From Larkinella sp051857545 (GTDB lineage Bacteria > Bacteroidota > Bacteroidia > Cytophagales > Spirosomataceae), in assembly GCF_051857545.1 (NCBI RefSeq), contig NZ_JBPZHB010000009.1, positions 186,001 through 250,000 on the forward strand: 64,000 bases of DNA. The letters are read 5' to 3'. The first letter of the stretch is position 1. Each line of letters starts with the position of its first letter. A model generated the notes under the pieces. It was given only the letters and a program-made list of their open reading frames with translations. It made no database searches and was not told where the DNA came from. Shown in pieces: positions 16,880 through 25,700 of the stretch. The position numbers and the translations under genes are program-made.

Positions 16880-19567
16880 TTATTCAATCATCTTCAACAA
16901 CTCGTTCAGTTTTAGCAGGGCCTCGATCGGCGTCAGCGTATTGATATCCAGTTTACGCAGTTTTTCCTTGATGGCTTCGGCTTTGGGATCACCGGCTTCG
17001 AAAATCTTGAGTGTGATGTCACTCGCCCGGGGCAAGTCCCGCAACGCTTCGCGTTTGGTATCGCCCGACCCTTCCCGCTGGCTTTCCAACTGTTGCAGAA
17101 TCTCACCGGCCCGGCTGACAATGCCCGTCGGCATCCCGGCCATTTGCGCCACGTGAATTCCGAAGCTGTGTTCGCTCCCTCCTTCCTTCAGCTTCCGCAG
17201 GAAAATGACTTTGTTGCCCATTTCCTTGACGGCCACGTTGAAGTTCTTGATGCGGGGCATATCCGTCGCCAGTTCGTTCAGTTCGTGGTAGTGGGTGGCA
17301 AACAGCGTTTTCGCGCGGTAGGTCGGGTGGTTGTGCAAGTATTCGGCAATCGACCAGGCAATGGAAACACCGTCGTAGGTGCTGGTTCCCCGCCCGATTT
17401 CGTCCATGATCACCAGACTCCGTTCGCTGAGGTTGTTCAGAATGCTGGCGGTTTCGGTCATCTCGACCATAAAGGTCGATTCGCCCCGCGACAGGTTGTC
17501 GGAAGCCCCAACGCGCGTAAAAATCTTGTCGACAATACCGATCTCCGCTTCCGATGCCGGCACAAAACTGCCCGTCTGCGCCATCAGCACAATCAAAGCA
17601 GTCTGGCGGAGGAGCGCCGATTTTCCGGCCATGTTGGGACCGGTGATGATGATGATCTGCTGGGTTTCGTCGTCCAGATACAGGTCGTTCGGCACATACG
17701 GTTCGCCGGGCGGTAGTTGCTGTTCGATCACCGGATGCCGTCCGTCTTTGATCTGCAAAACCTTCGAATTGGTGATCGTCGGTTTGGTATAGCGGTTTTT
17801 CTCGGCAATGCGGGCAAACGACGCCAGCACATCCAGCACCGAAATCACCCGGGCGTTCTGCTGAATGTGGTTGACATATTCGCCGGCCGCCAGCACCAGA
17901 TCATTAAACATCCGCTGCTCGATGCTGAAAATCTGGTCTTCGGCGTTCAGGATTTTGTCTTCGTATTCTTTCAGTTCCGGGGTAATGTAGCGTTCGGCAT
18001 TCACCAGCGTCTGCTTCCGAATCCACTCCGCCGGAACCCGGGATTTGTGGGCGTTCGACACTTCCAGGTAATAGCCAAACACCTTGTTATACGCCACTTT
18101 CAGCGACGAAATGCCGGTGCGCTGCACTTCCCGGTTTTGCAACTGCACGAGGTAATCTTTCCCGGAAAAGGCAATGGCGTGCAAACCGTCCAGGTCGGCA
18201 TTGACGCCACTTTTGATCATGCCGCCCTGATTGCTCACCACCGGCGCTTCATCCCGCAATTCCGCTTCAATCTTATCAACCAGAAACGTACAGGCGTTGA
18301 GCTGATCGGCGTATTTCTTGATCGACGATGTCATCGGCTGTTGCGCCAGCGCAGTGATCAGCAATTCTTTGATGGGCAGAATATGCGACAGCGACCGTTT
18401 CAACTGCACCATTTCGCGGGGTGAAATCCGCCGAACCGCCACTTTGGAAATCAGTCGTTCCAGATCGCCAATTTGTTTCAGGTGGAGTTCCAGCGACTCC
18501 CGCAGGCTCGGCCCGTCGGCGCCCTGTGCGGCATCGCCGTGGCCGTTTTTAAGGAGTTCGACGGTATTGAGCCGCTCTTCAATCAGCGGTTTGTCTTTCA
18601 ACGGCAACAGCAGCCACTTCCGCAGCAACCGGGCACCCATCGGTGTAACGGTCTGATCCAGAATCTGAATCAGCGGAATTCCACCATCCTGTTGCGACGC
18701 TACCAGCTCCAGATTCCGAATCGTAAACCGGTCGAGCCAGACGTATTTATCTTCTTCGAGCCGCGTCAGCCGGGCAATGTGGTCGATGTCTTTGTGCTCG
18801 GTTTCATTCAGGTAATGCAAAATGACGCCAGCGGCCACAATGCCGTCGGTCAGCCCTTCGACGCCGAAGCCTTTCAGGGAAGACGTCTGGAAATGCTGGG
18901 TTAGCAACGGATAGGCAAAGTCGTAGGTAAACGCCCAATCGTCCAGCGTATACGTATTGAATTTATCGCCAAACTGTTCGACAAAATCCTTGCGGTATTT
19001 CTTACAGAACAGAATTTCGGACGGATTAAAACTTTGCAGGAGTTTATCGGCATAGGCTGCATTGCCCTGCGAGGTTAGAAATTCCCCGGTCGAAATGTCC
19101 AGAAACGCCACGCCAAACTGGGCATCGGCGCCCGAGCCTTTGGCAAAGTGAACCGCAGCCAGGTAATTGTTTCGGCGCGTATCCAGCACGTTGTCATTGA
19201 AGGAAACGCCGGGCGTCACCAGTTCCGTCACCCCGCGTTTGACGATTCCTTTCGCCATCGCCGGGTCTTCGAGCTGGTCGCAAATAGCCACGCGCTCGCC
19301 CGCCCGAACCAGTTTGGGCAGGTAGGTATCGAGCGAATGATGCGGAAAACCAGCCAGGTCTTCGTTGGCTCCGCCGTTGTTCCGTTTGGTCAGCGTAATG
19401 CCCAGAATCCGGCTGGCTTTGATGGCATCTTCGCCGAAGGTTTCGTAAAAATCCCCCACGCGAAAAAGCAGAATGGCACCGGGGTATTTGACTTTAATCT
19501 GGTTGTATTGCCGGTTAAGGGGGGTTTCGGTCGTTTTCTTGACAAGCTTCGTGCTGGTACTTTTCAC
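16880..19567 (-). CDS. mutS: DNA mismatch repair protein MutS
   Basis: At 895 residues this is full length for MutS. The mismatch-reading domain has the Phe-X-Glu motif in FRVGDFYETFGEDA (about 35-48). The ATPase domain has the P-loop GPNMAGKSALLRQ, the DEIGRGTSTYDG Walker B/signature region and TLFATHYHEL. The C-terminus ends with a helical dimerisation segment (LTPIEALLKLNELLKMIE). MutS binds mismatches and small loops after replication and recruits MutL. The start at 19567 puts the KTTETPLNRQYNQIK lead-in before domain I, as in other Bacteroidota. It is transcribed away from the TrmH gene and ends against a composite repeat. Confidence 0.97.
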   Translation of the reverse strand: MKSTSTKLVKKTTETPLNRQYNQIKVKYPGAILLFRVGDFYETFGEDAIKASRILGITLTKRNNGGANEDLAGFPHHSLDTYLPKLVRAGERVAICDQLEDPAMAKGIVKRGVTELVTPGVSFNDNVLDTRRNNYLAAVHFAKGSGADAQFGVAFLDISTGEFLTSQGNAAYADKLLQSFNPSEILFCKKYRKDFVEQFGDKFNTYTLDDWAFTYDFAYPLLTQHFQTSSLKGFGVEGLTDGIVAAGVILHYLNETEHKDIDHIARLTRLEEDKYVWLDRFTIRNLELVASQQDGGIPLIQILDQTVTPMGARLLRKWLLLPLKDKPLIEERLNTVELLKNGHGDAAQGADGPSLRESLELHLKQIGDLERLISKVAVRRISPREMVQLKRSLSHILPIKELLITALAQQPMTSSIKKYADQLNACTFLVDKIEAELRDEAPVVSNQGGMIKSGVNADLDGLHAIAFSGKDYLVQLQNREVQRTGISSLKVAYNKVFGYYLEVSNAHKSRVPAEWIRKQTLVNAERYITPELKEYEDKILNAEDQIFSIEQRMFNDLVLAAGEYVNHIQQNARVISVLDVLASFARIAEKNRYTKPTITNSKVLQIKDGRHPVIEQQLPPGEPYVPNDLYLDDETQQIIIITGPNMAGKSALLRQTALIVLMAQTGSFVPASEAEIGIVDKIFTRVGASDNLSRGESTFMVEMTETASILNNLSERSLVIMDEIGRGTSTYDGVSIAWSIAEYLHNHPTYRAKTLFATHYHELNELATDMPRIKNFNVAVKEMGNKVIFLRKLKEGGSEHSFGIHVAQMAGMPTGIVSRAGEILQQLESQREGSGDTKREALRDLPRASDITLKIFEAGDPKAEAIKEKLRKLDINTLTPIEALLKLNELLKMIE

Positions 19568-19658
19568 AAATTCCGGATGCTTAATTTAAACAAAAATACG
19601 AAATTTTAGGGAGAGGGCGGTCTTCTCATCCGGCTTGTTGCCGATAAAGGCTCATTTG

Positions 19659-19689
19659 TTTGTCCTTTCCCGAAAAGAATATAAATTTC
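19659..19689 (+). promoter_or_regulatory. Bacteroidota promoter upstream of TrmH-like gene
   Basis: TTTG at 19659-19662 is followed after exactly 19 bases by TAAATTTC (19682-19689), close to the TTTG-N19-TAnnTTTG consensus. Transcription would start near 19696, leaving a leader of about 100 bases before the methyltransferase start. That leader contains a 19-codon open frame (19711-19770). Confidence 0.6.
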
Positions 19690-19795
19690 GGCCCCTCATC
19701 CACCTACGCCATGAACAACCGATTTCTTCATCCCCTATCACCAGCCTTTTGGTCGTCAACTGCCTGGTAACATGCTCGATTTTAAACTTACTCAG

Positions 19796-20341
19796 ATGCC
19801 CAGAAAAGTCAGTCTCGACGAACTCAATCGCCTAACCGTCGAAGACTTTAAAACCGCCGACAAATACCCGTACGTTTTAATTTTAGACAGTGTCCGGAGC
19901 CTCAACAACGTTGGGTCGGTGTTCCGCACGGCCGACGCCTTTCGGGCGGAGAAAATTTACCTCTGCGGCATTACCGGTACGCCCCCTCACCGCGACATCA
20001 CCAAGACGGCCCTCGGTGCCACCGAATCGGTCGATTGGGAGCACGTTCAGGATGTTGTTGCGTTAATCGACGGGTTGAAGCAGGAAGGCTGGATCATCGC
20101 AGCCATCGAGCAGGCCGAGGGCAGCGTCGGTTTGCAGGATTTCGAGCCGCTGCCTAACAAAAAGTTTGCATTTGTGTTTGGTAATGAGGTTGCCGGTGTC
20201 AATTCGAGTATTGTTGAGCAAGCCGACCTGGTGCTGGAAATTCCCCAATATGGCACCAAACATTCGCTTAACATCGCCGTCAGTGCGGGCATCGTTTGCT
20301 GGGATTTTCTGACAAAACTTAACAAAAACTTAACACACTGA
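19796..20341 (+). CDS. TrmH/SpoU-family RNA 2'-O-methyltransferase
   Basis: The 181-residue SPOUT protein shows all three family motifs: LDSVRSLNNVGSVFRTADAF (motif 1, with the key Asn and Arg), VFGNEVAGV (motif 2) and IPQYGTKHSLNIAVSAGI (motif 3). These form the knotted SAM site, and the family methylates the 2'-OH of a tRNA or rRNA nucleotide. It has no extra RNA-binding domain, so it is a minimal version. The start MPRKVSLDEL is preferred; an ATG at 19772 in frame would add eight residues. It is followed after 77 bases by the histone-like gene and its conserved upstream element. Confidence 0.88.
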   Translation: MPRKVSLDELNRLTVEDFKTADKYPYVLILDSVRSLNNVGSVFRTADAFRAEKIYLCGITGTPPHRDITKTALGATESVDWEHVQDVVALIDGLKQEGWIIAAIEQAEGSVGLQDFEPLPNKKFAFVFGNEVAGVNSSIVEQADLVLEIPQYGTKHSLNIAVSAGIVCWDFLTKLNKNLTH

Positions 20342-20388
20342 TTTTGTTTTTCCTGTTTCTTTCGTAGTTGTTTGTAGATTTTTTTATT
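20342..20388 (+). promoter_or_regulatory. Conserved upstream element of the histone-like gene, copy B
   Basis: TTTTG at 20342-20346, then an 18-base spacer, then TAGTTGTTTG (20365-20374) and the 20-base block 20369-20388, which is identical to 7386-7405. The preceding ACTTAACA block is also conserved and here overlaps the end of the TrmH-like gene. Confidence 0.5.
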
Positions 20389-20418
20389 TACCGCAGTATA
20401 CCTTAACAACATTCCCAT

Positions 20419-20868
20419 ATGAAGACCAAAAAAAAATCGCTGGCAACTGAAATTGCAAGTTCGATTGAAACCAAACTGACCGAAGTAGGCGAACAGTCGA
20501 AAAAAGTAAAGAAAGCCATCGAAAAAGCCGCCGAAAAACTAGCCGACCGGGTCAGTAAGCTCTTTAAGAAAGAAGAAGAAAAGAAGAAAAAACAACTGGC
20601 GAAGGCGAAGAAAAAAGCCGATCAGAAAGGCAAAAAAGTCGCTAAAAAGCTCAAAAAAACCACCGTAAAGGCGGCTAATAACGGTCAAGAGAAGGCGTCG
20701 GCACCCGAAAAAGAAACACCTGCACCCAAAGCGGCAGCCACTCCCAAAGCACCCGCCAAGCCCAAACCGGCACCGGCCACCAAACCGACGGCAACCCGTA
20801 CGACACCTGCAACCCGGAAAGCGCCTTCCCCCAAACCGGCACCTGAAACCAGCCCATCCGAATCCTGA
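20419..20868 (+). CDS. Histone H1-like lysine/alanine/proline-rich protein
   Basis: The 149-residue protein opens with the same 30-residue helix as the 72-residue protein at 7436 (KSLATEIASSIETKLTEVGE, then QSKKVKK). A lysine-dense coiled segment follows (about 50-85), then a C-terminal tail of Ala-Pro-Lys repeats (about 95-149) like the tail of eukaryotic H1 and AlgP. It is very basic overall and should bind DNA without sequence preference. It ends before a strong terminator. Its tail repeats (APKAAATPKAPAKPKPAP) may vary in number between strains. Confidence 0.75.
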   Translation: MKTKKKSLATEIASSIETKLTEVGEQSKKVKKAIEKAAEKLADRVSKLFKKEEEKKKKQLAKAKKKADQKGKKVAKKLKKTTVKAANNGQEKASAPEKETPAPKAAATPKAPAKPKPAPATKPTATRTTPATRKAPSPKPAPETSPSES

Positions 20869-20906
20869 AAAGAGGGATTTGTCTCACTATCTTGTAAACT
20901 ATTTTT

Positions 20907-20935
20907 GCGTAGGGCAGTTGCTCTACGCTTTTTTT
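20907..20935 (+). terminator. Intrinsic terminator after second histone-like gene
   Basis: GCGTAG (20907-20912) pairs with CTACGC (20923-20928), extended by GCA/TGC inside, and is followed by seven T residues. Confidence 0.85.
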
Positions 20936-21302
20936 GTTTTTTCTCTAACTCCCTTTGAATCTGTCACTTAAAGGAATTTGTGCATAAATATCGCTGCACA
21001 CCAACTATTAAACATACGTTAATTACAACTTTTTATTGCCACAAATTTGAATTATTGCTTATTGTTCAATTACTTAGCAACATAAGTACCCCATATTTAA
21101 CGTCTGATAAACACCTATTATTGTTACTCTCTATCCTACTACGTTAACCTCCATTAACGGAGCATCACCTGCTCAAACGCCAGACCAGACTCTTAACACG
21201 TGTAAGTTTTTCGTAAAAAAAACCTTGAATAGCTGACTTTCAAAAGATTCGTTCGTCTAAACGGAGTATAGTCTATCAAGTCCACCTAACATGACATAAC
21301 AC
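20936..21302. other. AT-rich intergenic region upstream of sensor kinase
   Basis: These 367 bases hold no open frame of note and no clear repeat. They are AT-rich with many TTAA and AACATA words and probably contain the kinase promoter and a long leader, but no confident -33/-7 pair is called. Confidence 0.4.
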
Positions 21303-22589
21303 ATGTCACGACTGACTACCCGTATTCTGATTGCACTCTCCATCCTGTCGATTGTTGGCATTGTGTCGACGCAGGTTTATTGGGTCAGGAAGGCGTATGA
21401 ATTGCGCGAACGGCAGTTTCTGCAAACCGTTACCAAAGCTTTGAGCGAAGTGGCCCGGCGTGTAGCCCGCCCAGAAACCGGTGTACCCGTTGGGGTTCAG
21501 GTTGTTACTTTGTCTCCGTCGTATTATCTGGTTAATCTGGATGCCCCAATCGATCCGAAGAAACTGGACTTCTATTTGGGTGCTGAACTGGAAATTCACC
21601 AGATTCTGACTACGTTCGAATATGGCGTCTACGACAATAATGCCGGACAAATTATCTACGAAAACTCGTCCCGTCAACCGGATCAACCGACTGTAGCCAC
21701 CGGCAAAGATAAGCCCTCGGCGTCATCACCCTATTACTTTGTCGTCCGTTTCCCCAACCAGATTCAATACCTGACCCAGCAACTGGACAACTGGATTCTG
21801 GCATCTCTGATCGTACTGCTGCTCACCTGCTTCTTCATGTACCTGTTTTACCGGATGCTCACGCAGAAAAACCAGACGGATGACCAGCGGGAATTTATCA
21901 ACAACATGACGCACGAGCTTCAAACGCCCATTTCGTCGATCAAAATTGCCGCCGATGTACTTTCGTCTCCCAAGATTATTGAACAGCCCGAGCGGATGCT
22001 GAAATATGTCCGGATGGTGCAGGAAGAAACCCTGCGGCTCCAGCAGCAGGTCGAGACGGTTTTGACAGTGGCCCGCTCCGACAACAAAGGAGCCTTCAAA
22101 CTGAACCAGGTTCCCATCGACATGCACGAGTTGCTGTTCCACCTGGCGGAACGACACGGCGATTACCTGCATCTGGAACTGGAAGCGCATTACCCAATCG
22201 TTCAGGCCGACCGTTTGCACCTAACCAATGTACTGGGAAATTTAGTCGATAACGCGGTTAAATACACCCCCGTCAATCCGTTCATCCAGTTGATCACCCG
22301 CAATGAAAATGGCCAGTTTGTTCTTTTTGTTCAGGACAATGGCATTGGTATTGCGCCCGAACACCAGCCCCACATTTTCAACGCGTATTACCGTGCACCG
22401 GGTGCCAACACCCACAGCGTCAAAGGGTTCGGGCTTGGATTAAGCTACGTACAGAAGATCGTGAAAGCCCACCGCTGGAAATTAAGCGTCAGCAGCGCCC
22501 CCGGTCAGGGAAGCACATTCAGCATCCGGATTCCCCAACCGACCGTCCAACCCATCCGAAGCCAAAAAGAGTTAAAAGTTAAGAGTTAA
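21303..22589 (+). CDS. Membrane sensor histidine kinase
   Basis: The 428-residue kinase has two membrane helices (about 8-26 and 164-183) framing a periplasmic sensor domain of about 135 residues. The HisKA box is FINNMTHELQTPISSIK with phospho-acceptor His204. The ATPase domain has the N box GNLVDNAVKYTP (312-323), the G1 box DNGIGI (345-350) and the G2 box GFGLGL (375-380). No response regulator gene is adjacent, so it is an orphan within this window. The stop codon and the last few residues (KELKVKS) are encoded by the left arm of the heptamer inverted repeat that follows. Confidence 0.92.
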   Translation: MSRLTTRILIALSILSIVGIVSTQVYWVRKAYELRERQFLQTVTKALSEVARRVARPETGVPVGVQVVTLSPSYYLVNLDAPIDPKKLDFYLGAELEIHQILTTFEYGVYDNNAGQIIYENSSRQPDQPTVATGKDKPSASSPYYFVVRFPNQIQYLTQQLDNWILASLIVLLLTCFFMYLFYRMLTQKNQTDDQREFINNMTHELQTPISSIKIAADVLSSPKIIEQPERMLKYVRMVQEETLRLQQQVETVLTVARSDNKGAFKLNQVPIDMHELLFHLAERHGDYLHLELEAHYPIVQADRLHLTNVLGNLVDNAVKYTPVNPFIQLITRNENGQFVLFVQDNGIGIAPEHQPHIFNAYYRAPGANTHSVKGFGLGLSYVQKIVKAHRWKLSVSSAPGQGSTFSIRIPQPTVQPIRSQKELKVKS

Positions 22590-22711
22590 AAGTTAAGAGT
22601 TGGCTGACGCATTCTTCTTGTTCTTGCGTCAGCCAACTCTTAACTTTTAACTCTTAACTCTTAACTCTTAACTCTTAACTCTTAACTCTTAACTCTTAAC
22701 TCTTAACTCCC
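22567..22711. repeat. Heptamer tandem array forming a large inverted repeat
   Basis: The left side has five AAGAGTT/AAAAGTT units (22567-22601). A perfect 10-bp stem follows (GGCTGACGCA 22602-22611 with TGCGTCAGCC 22625-22634). The right side has eleven 7-bp units, nine of them exactly AACTCTT (22635-22711). The two flanks are complementary, but the right side is longer. It lies between convergent genes and may act as a two-way terminator; tandem expansion on one side suggests slippage. Confidence 0.9.
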
Positions 22712-22713
22712 TT

Positions 22714-25700
22714 TTATTTAGCCGCTTTTTCAGCCGGAGCGGTTTTTACCCGCATGATTCCGTTCATGATCCGCCAGTGGCCGGGGAAGGTACAAACGAA
22801 TGGATAATCGCCGGGTTGGGCCGGAGCCGTGAACTTCAACCGGTAAGTTTGCTCGGGATTGACGAGGGGCGACGATGCCACCACCTGCGGGATGGAAGGC
22901 ACATAATTCCGTTCTGCACCATCTTTCGCCGTAATCAGCTTATCGGCAGCCGCGCCAATGATCTCCAGCGACTTCGGTTTGCCGACCACAATGTTGTGTT
23001 GCATGGCGTCGGTGTTCTCGAAAATGATTTCGACCTGTTTGCCTGCCGTTACCGTAAATTCCTTTTTGTCAAACTGCAACGCTTCCTTGATCGGCTTGAT
23101 GCGAACGGTTTCGACATTCGGATCGGCGGCAGGTTCGGCCGATACCCCCCAGGCCTGCAACACCCGATTCATCCGCTCCCGGTTCTCACTCGGAATCGTA
23201 GTGACCAGGCTGGCGACAAACGATTTGTCAGCCTCATTCAGTGTTGCTTTCCGCCGGAATCCCCAGCCATCGGAAATTCCTTTCACAATGGCGGTACTGC
23301 CCGCAGCATCCATTTGTTGTGACAGCCGGAGCAACCCAACGACCGCATCTGCCGGTGCTGCCGAGGTGTAGTTCCGAATTGCCCGTTCCAACACAAACGC
23401 ACTCATGCTTTGTGGTGGACGATAGGTCAGTTTATGCGTGAATCCATTGTTGTTTTCATTTCCTTCGGCCAGAACGTTGTTGCCATCCACGGTTGCCACC
23501 ACCGAATAGTCTCCGGCCGTCTCAAACGAAACCGTAAAGTTGGTATTCCAGGGACCGTTGTTTCCTTCCTGAATGACCACGGTTTCGCCCGGCTTAATTC
23601 CTGCCGTGTGTTTCTGGCTGACATACTCCGTTTTCCGGCCCTGTCCTTCAATCCGAATCGCCAGCGGAATTGGCGTTCCTTCCGGAATGGCGACACCGCC
23701 CCGGTTGGTTACTTCGACAAAAATGCGGGTCGATTCACGAACATACGGAGAAGCCGGTTCAGTGCGCACTTTTGTGATCACCAGATCCGGTTTATCACTC
23801 GAAGAAGCCATTGTCGGAGCAGGCTGCGCGGTGGCTTGAGCCGTCATGGCCGCGTGGTCGTGGTGGCCGCTCATCGACTCCGCTGCTTTCGGACCCGTCT
23901 TGCTGTTCTGCACCATTTGCTTCAAAAATGTCTGCATCAACTTCCCGTCGTGGCTCGTCAACGCACAGGCAAAAGCATCCGGCAACCAGCGGTCGTTTAC
24001 CTCTTTGGCGTCGTTCAGGCGCGTCAGAACGGCGGTTTCTACCGCAGGTGTCAACGGCATTTCCGACAAGGCCAGCAGTGTATTTAAAACCACCAGCGGT
24101 TCTTTGTCATTCAACGCATTGGCTTGCAGCAACGCACTGGCCGATGCTTCGTTGCGGGGCAGCACCTGAACGGCGGTTTTTCGAACTCCGGCACAGGCAT
24201 GTTTCAAAGCCGCCGTGGCGGTTTGCAGCGCATTCGCATCTGAACCGTCCAGCGCTCCTAACCCCTGCAACGTCCACAGAGCGTGGATGGCCGACGGGTT
24301 GATCCCGATTTCGTCCAGCGTCTGGTCTTTCACCAGATCCAGCAGTTGTGGAACGATATCTTTCTGCCCTCTTTCCACCAGCAACCGTTGCGCCGTCTGA
24401 CGCCAGAACATGTTGTTGTTTTTCAAAGCCGCCACCAATTCCGCCGGACGATCCTTGCTCAGCGACAAAGGCGTATAAGCCGGAGCTTTTTTGTAGGCGA
24501 CCCGGTAAATCCGACCGTGGGTGAAATCGCGCAAATCCGTCTGGTACGCATTTCCCGGCCCATTCTGGGCTCCTTTCGGCGTGGGGTTGTGTTGAATAAT
24601 GTAGCTGTACCAATCGACGACCCAAACTGCGCCGTCGGGACCTACCTCGGCAAAAACCGGGGCGACCCACTCATCGGCACCGGCCAGCAGGTTGAAACCC
24701 AGCCCTTCGCTGTCGTCAAAATCGGTCCCTTTTTTCACCATGATGTTCTGGTGCAGAATGTGACCGGTTGGCTCCGATACGAAAGCCACCTTATTCCAGT
24801 AGCTTTTCGGGAAGGCCCGGGCCGTGTAGAAATTGTGCCCGGCAGCCGCCGTAAAGCCCCCAAACACATCGACCTGCCGCACTTTTTCCGTAATCGGTTT
24901 CATGTCCTTATGCGTATCGGTGCCCCGGCTACCACTGCCGAGACCGCCGGGGAAATACCGGTGCGGAATGGCCATGTACCAGCCGTGGGAATTGTTGGCC
25001 GTCGAGCCAAATACGTCGCCGGTTTCGTTGAACGCCAATCCCCAGGTGTTGTTGGAGGTGCTCGTCACGAATTCCAGTTTCGAGCCATCGGGCTTGAAGC
25101 GAAAAAACCCTTGTGAAAATTTGAGGCTGTCGGCGCCCACTTTGCCCACAAAACCGGAATAACCGATGCAGCCCCAGACCCAGTTGTCGAAACCGACGTG
25201 CAGGTTGGACGGGCCGGCGTGGGTATCACCCGTTCCAAAACCGGTGAACAGGATCTTTTTCTCGTCGGCCTTATCGTCGCCATTGGTGTCTTTCAAAAAC
25301 AGCATGTGCGGTGCCTGCGACACCATAATGCCCCCGTTGACGAACGCCAAACCGGTCGGAATACTCAGGCCGTCGGCGAACTTGGTAAACTTATCCGCCT
25401 TGCCGTCTTTGTTGGTGTCTTCGCAGATAAGGATGTAATCGGTTCCTCCCGTGTCTTTCCGTTCGTTCGGATAATCCTTGGTAATCAGCACAAAAAGCCG
25501 TCCGCGCTCATCCCACGCCATCGCAATCGGGTGCATCACGTCGGGTTCGTGGGCAAACTGTTCCAGCGTAAAATCGACCGGCACCTGAATGTGTTTCATC
25601 GATTCTTCGGGCGAAAGCGGCAACTGGCGCATTTGCGGTCCCGAGCGTTTTTCGTAGTTTGGCAAATTAGCCTCAACATACTGGAAGGGCTGCGGTTTCA

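Noticed and set aside
22635..22711. Possible CRISPR-like array of short repeats
   Set aside because: The 7-base units are directly adjacent with no spacers, and no cas genes are nearby; it is a simple tandem repeat forming one arm of a hairpin.
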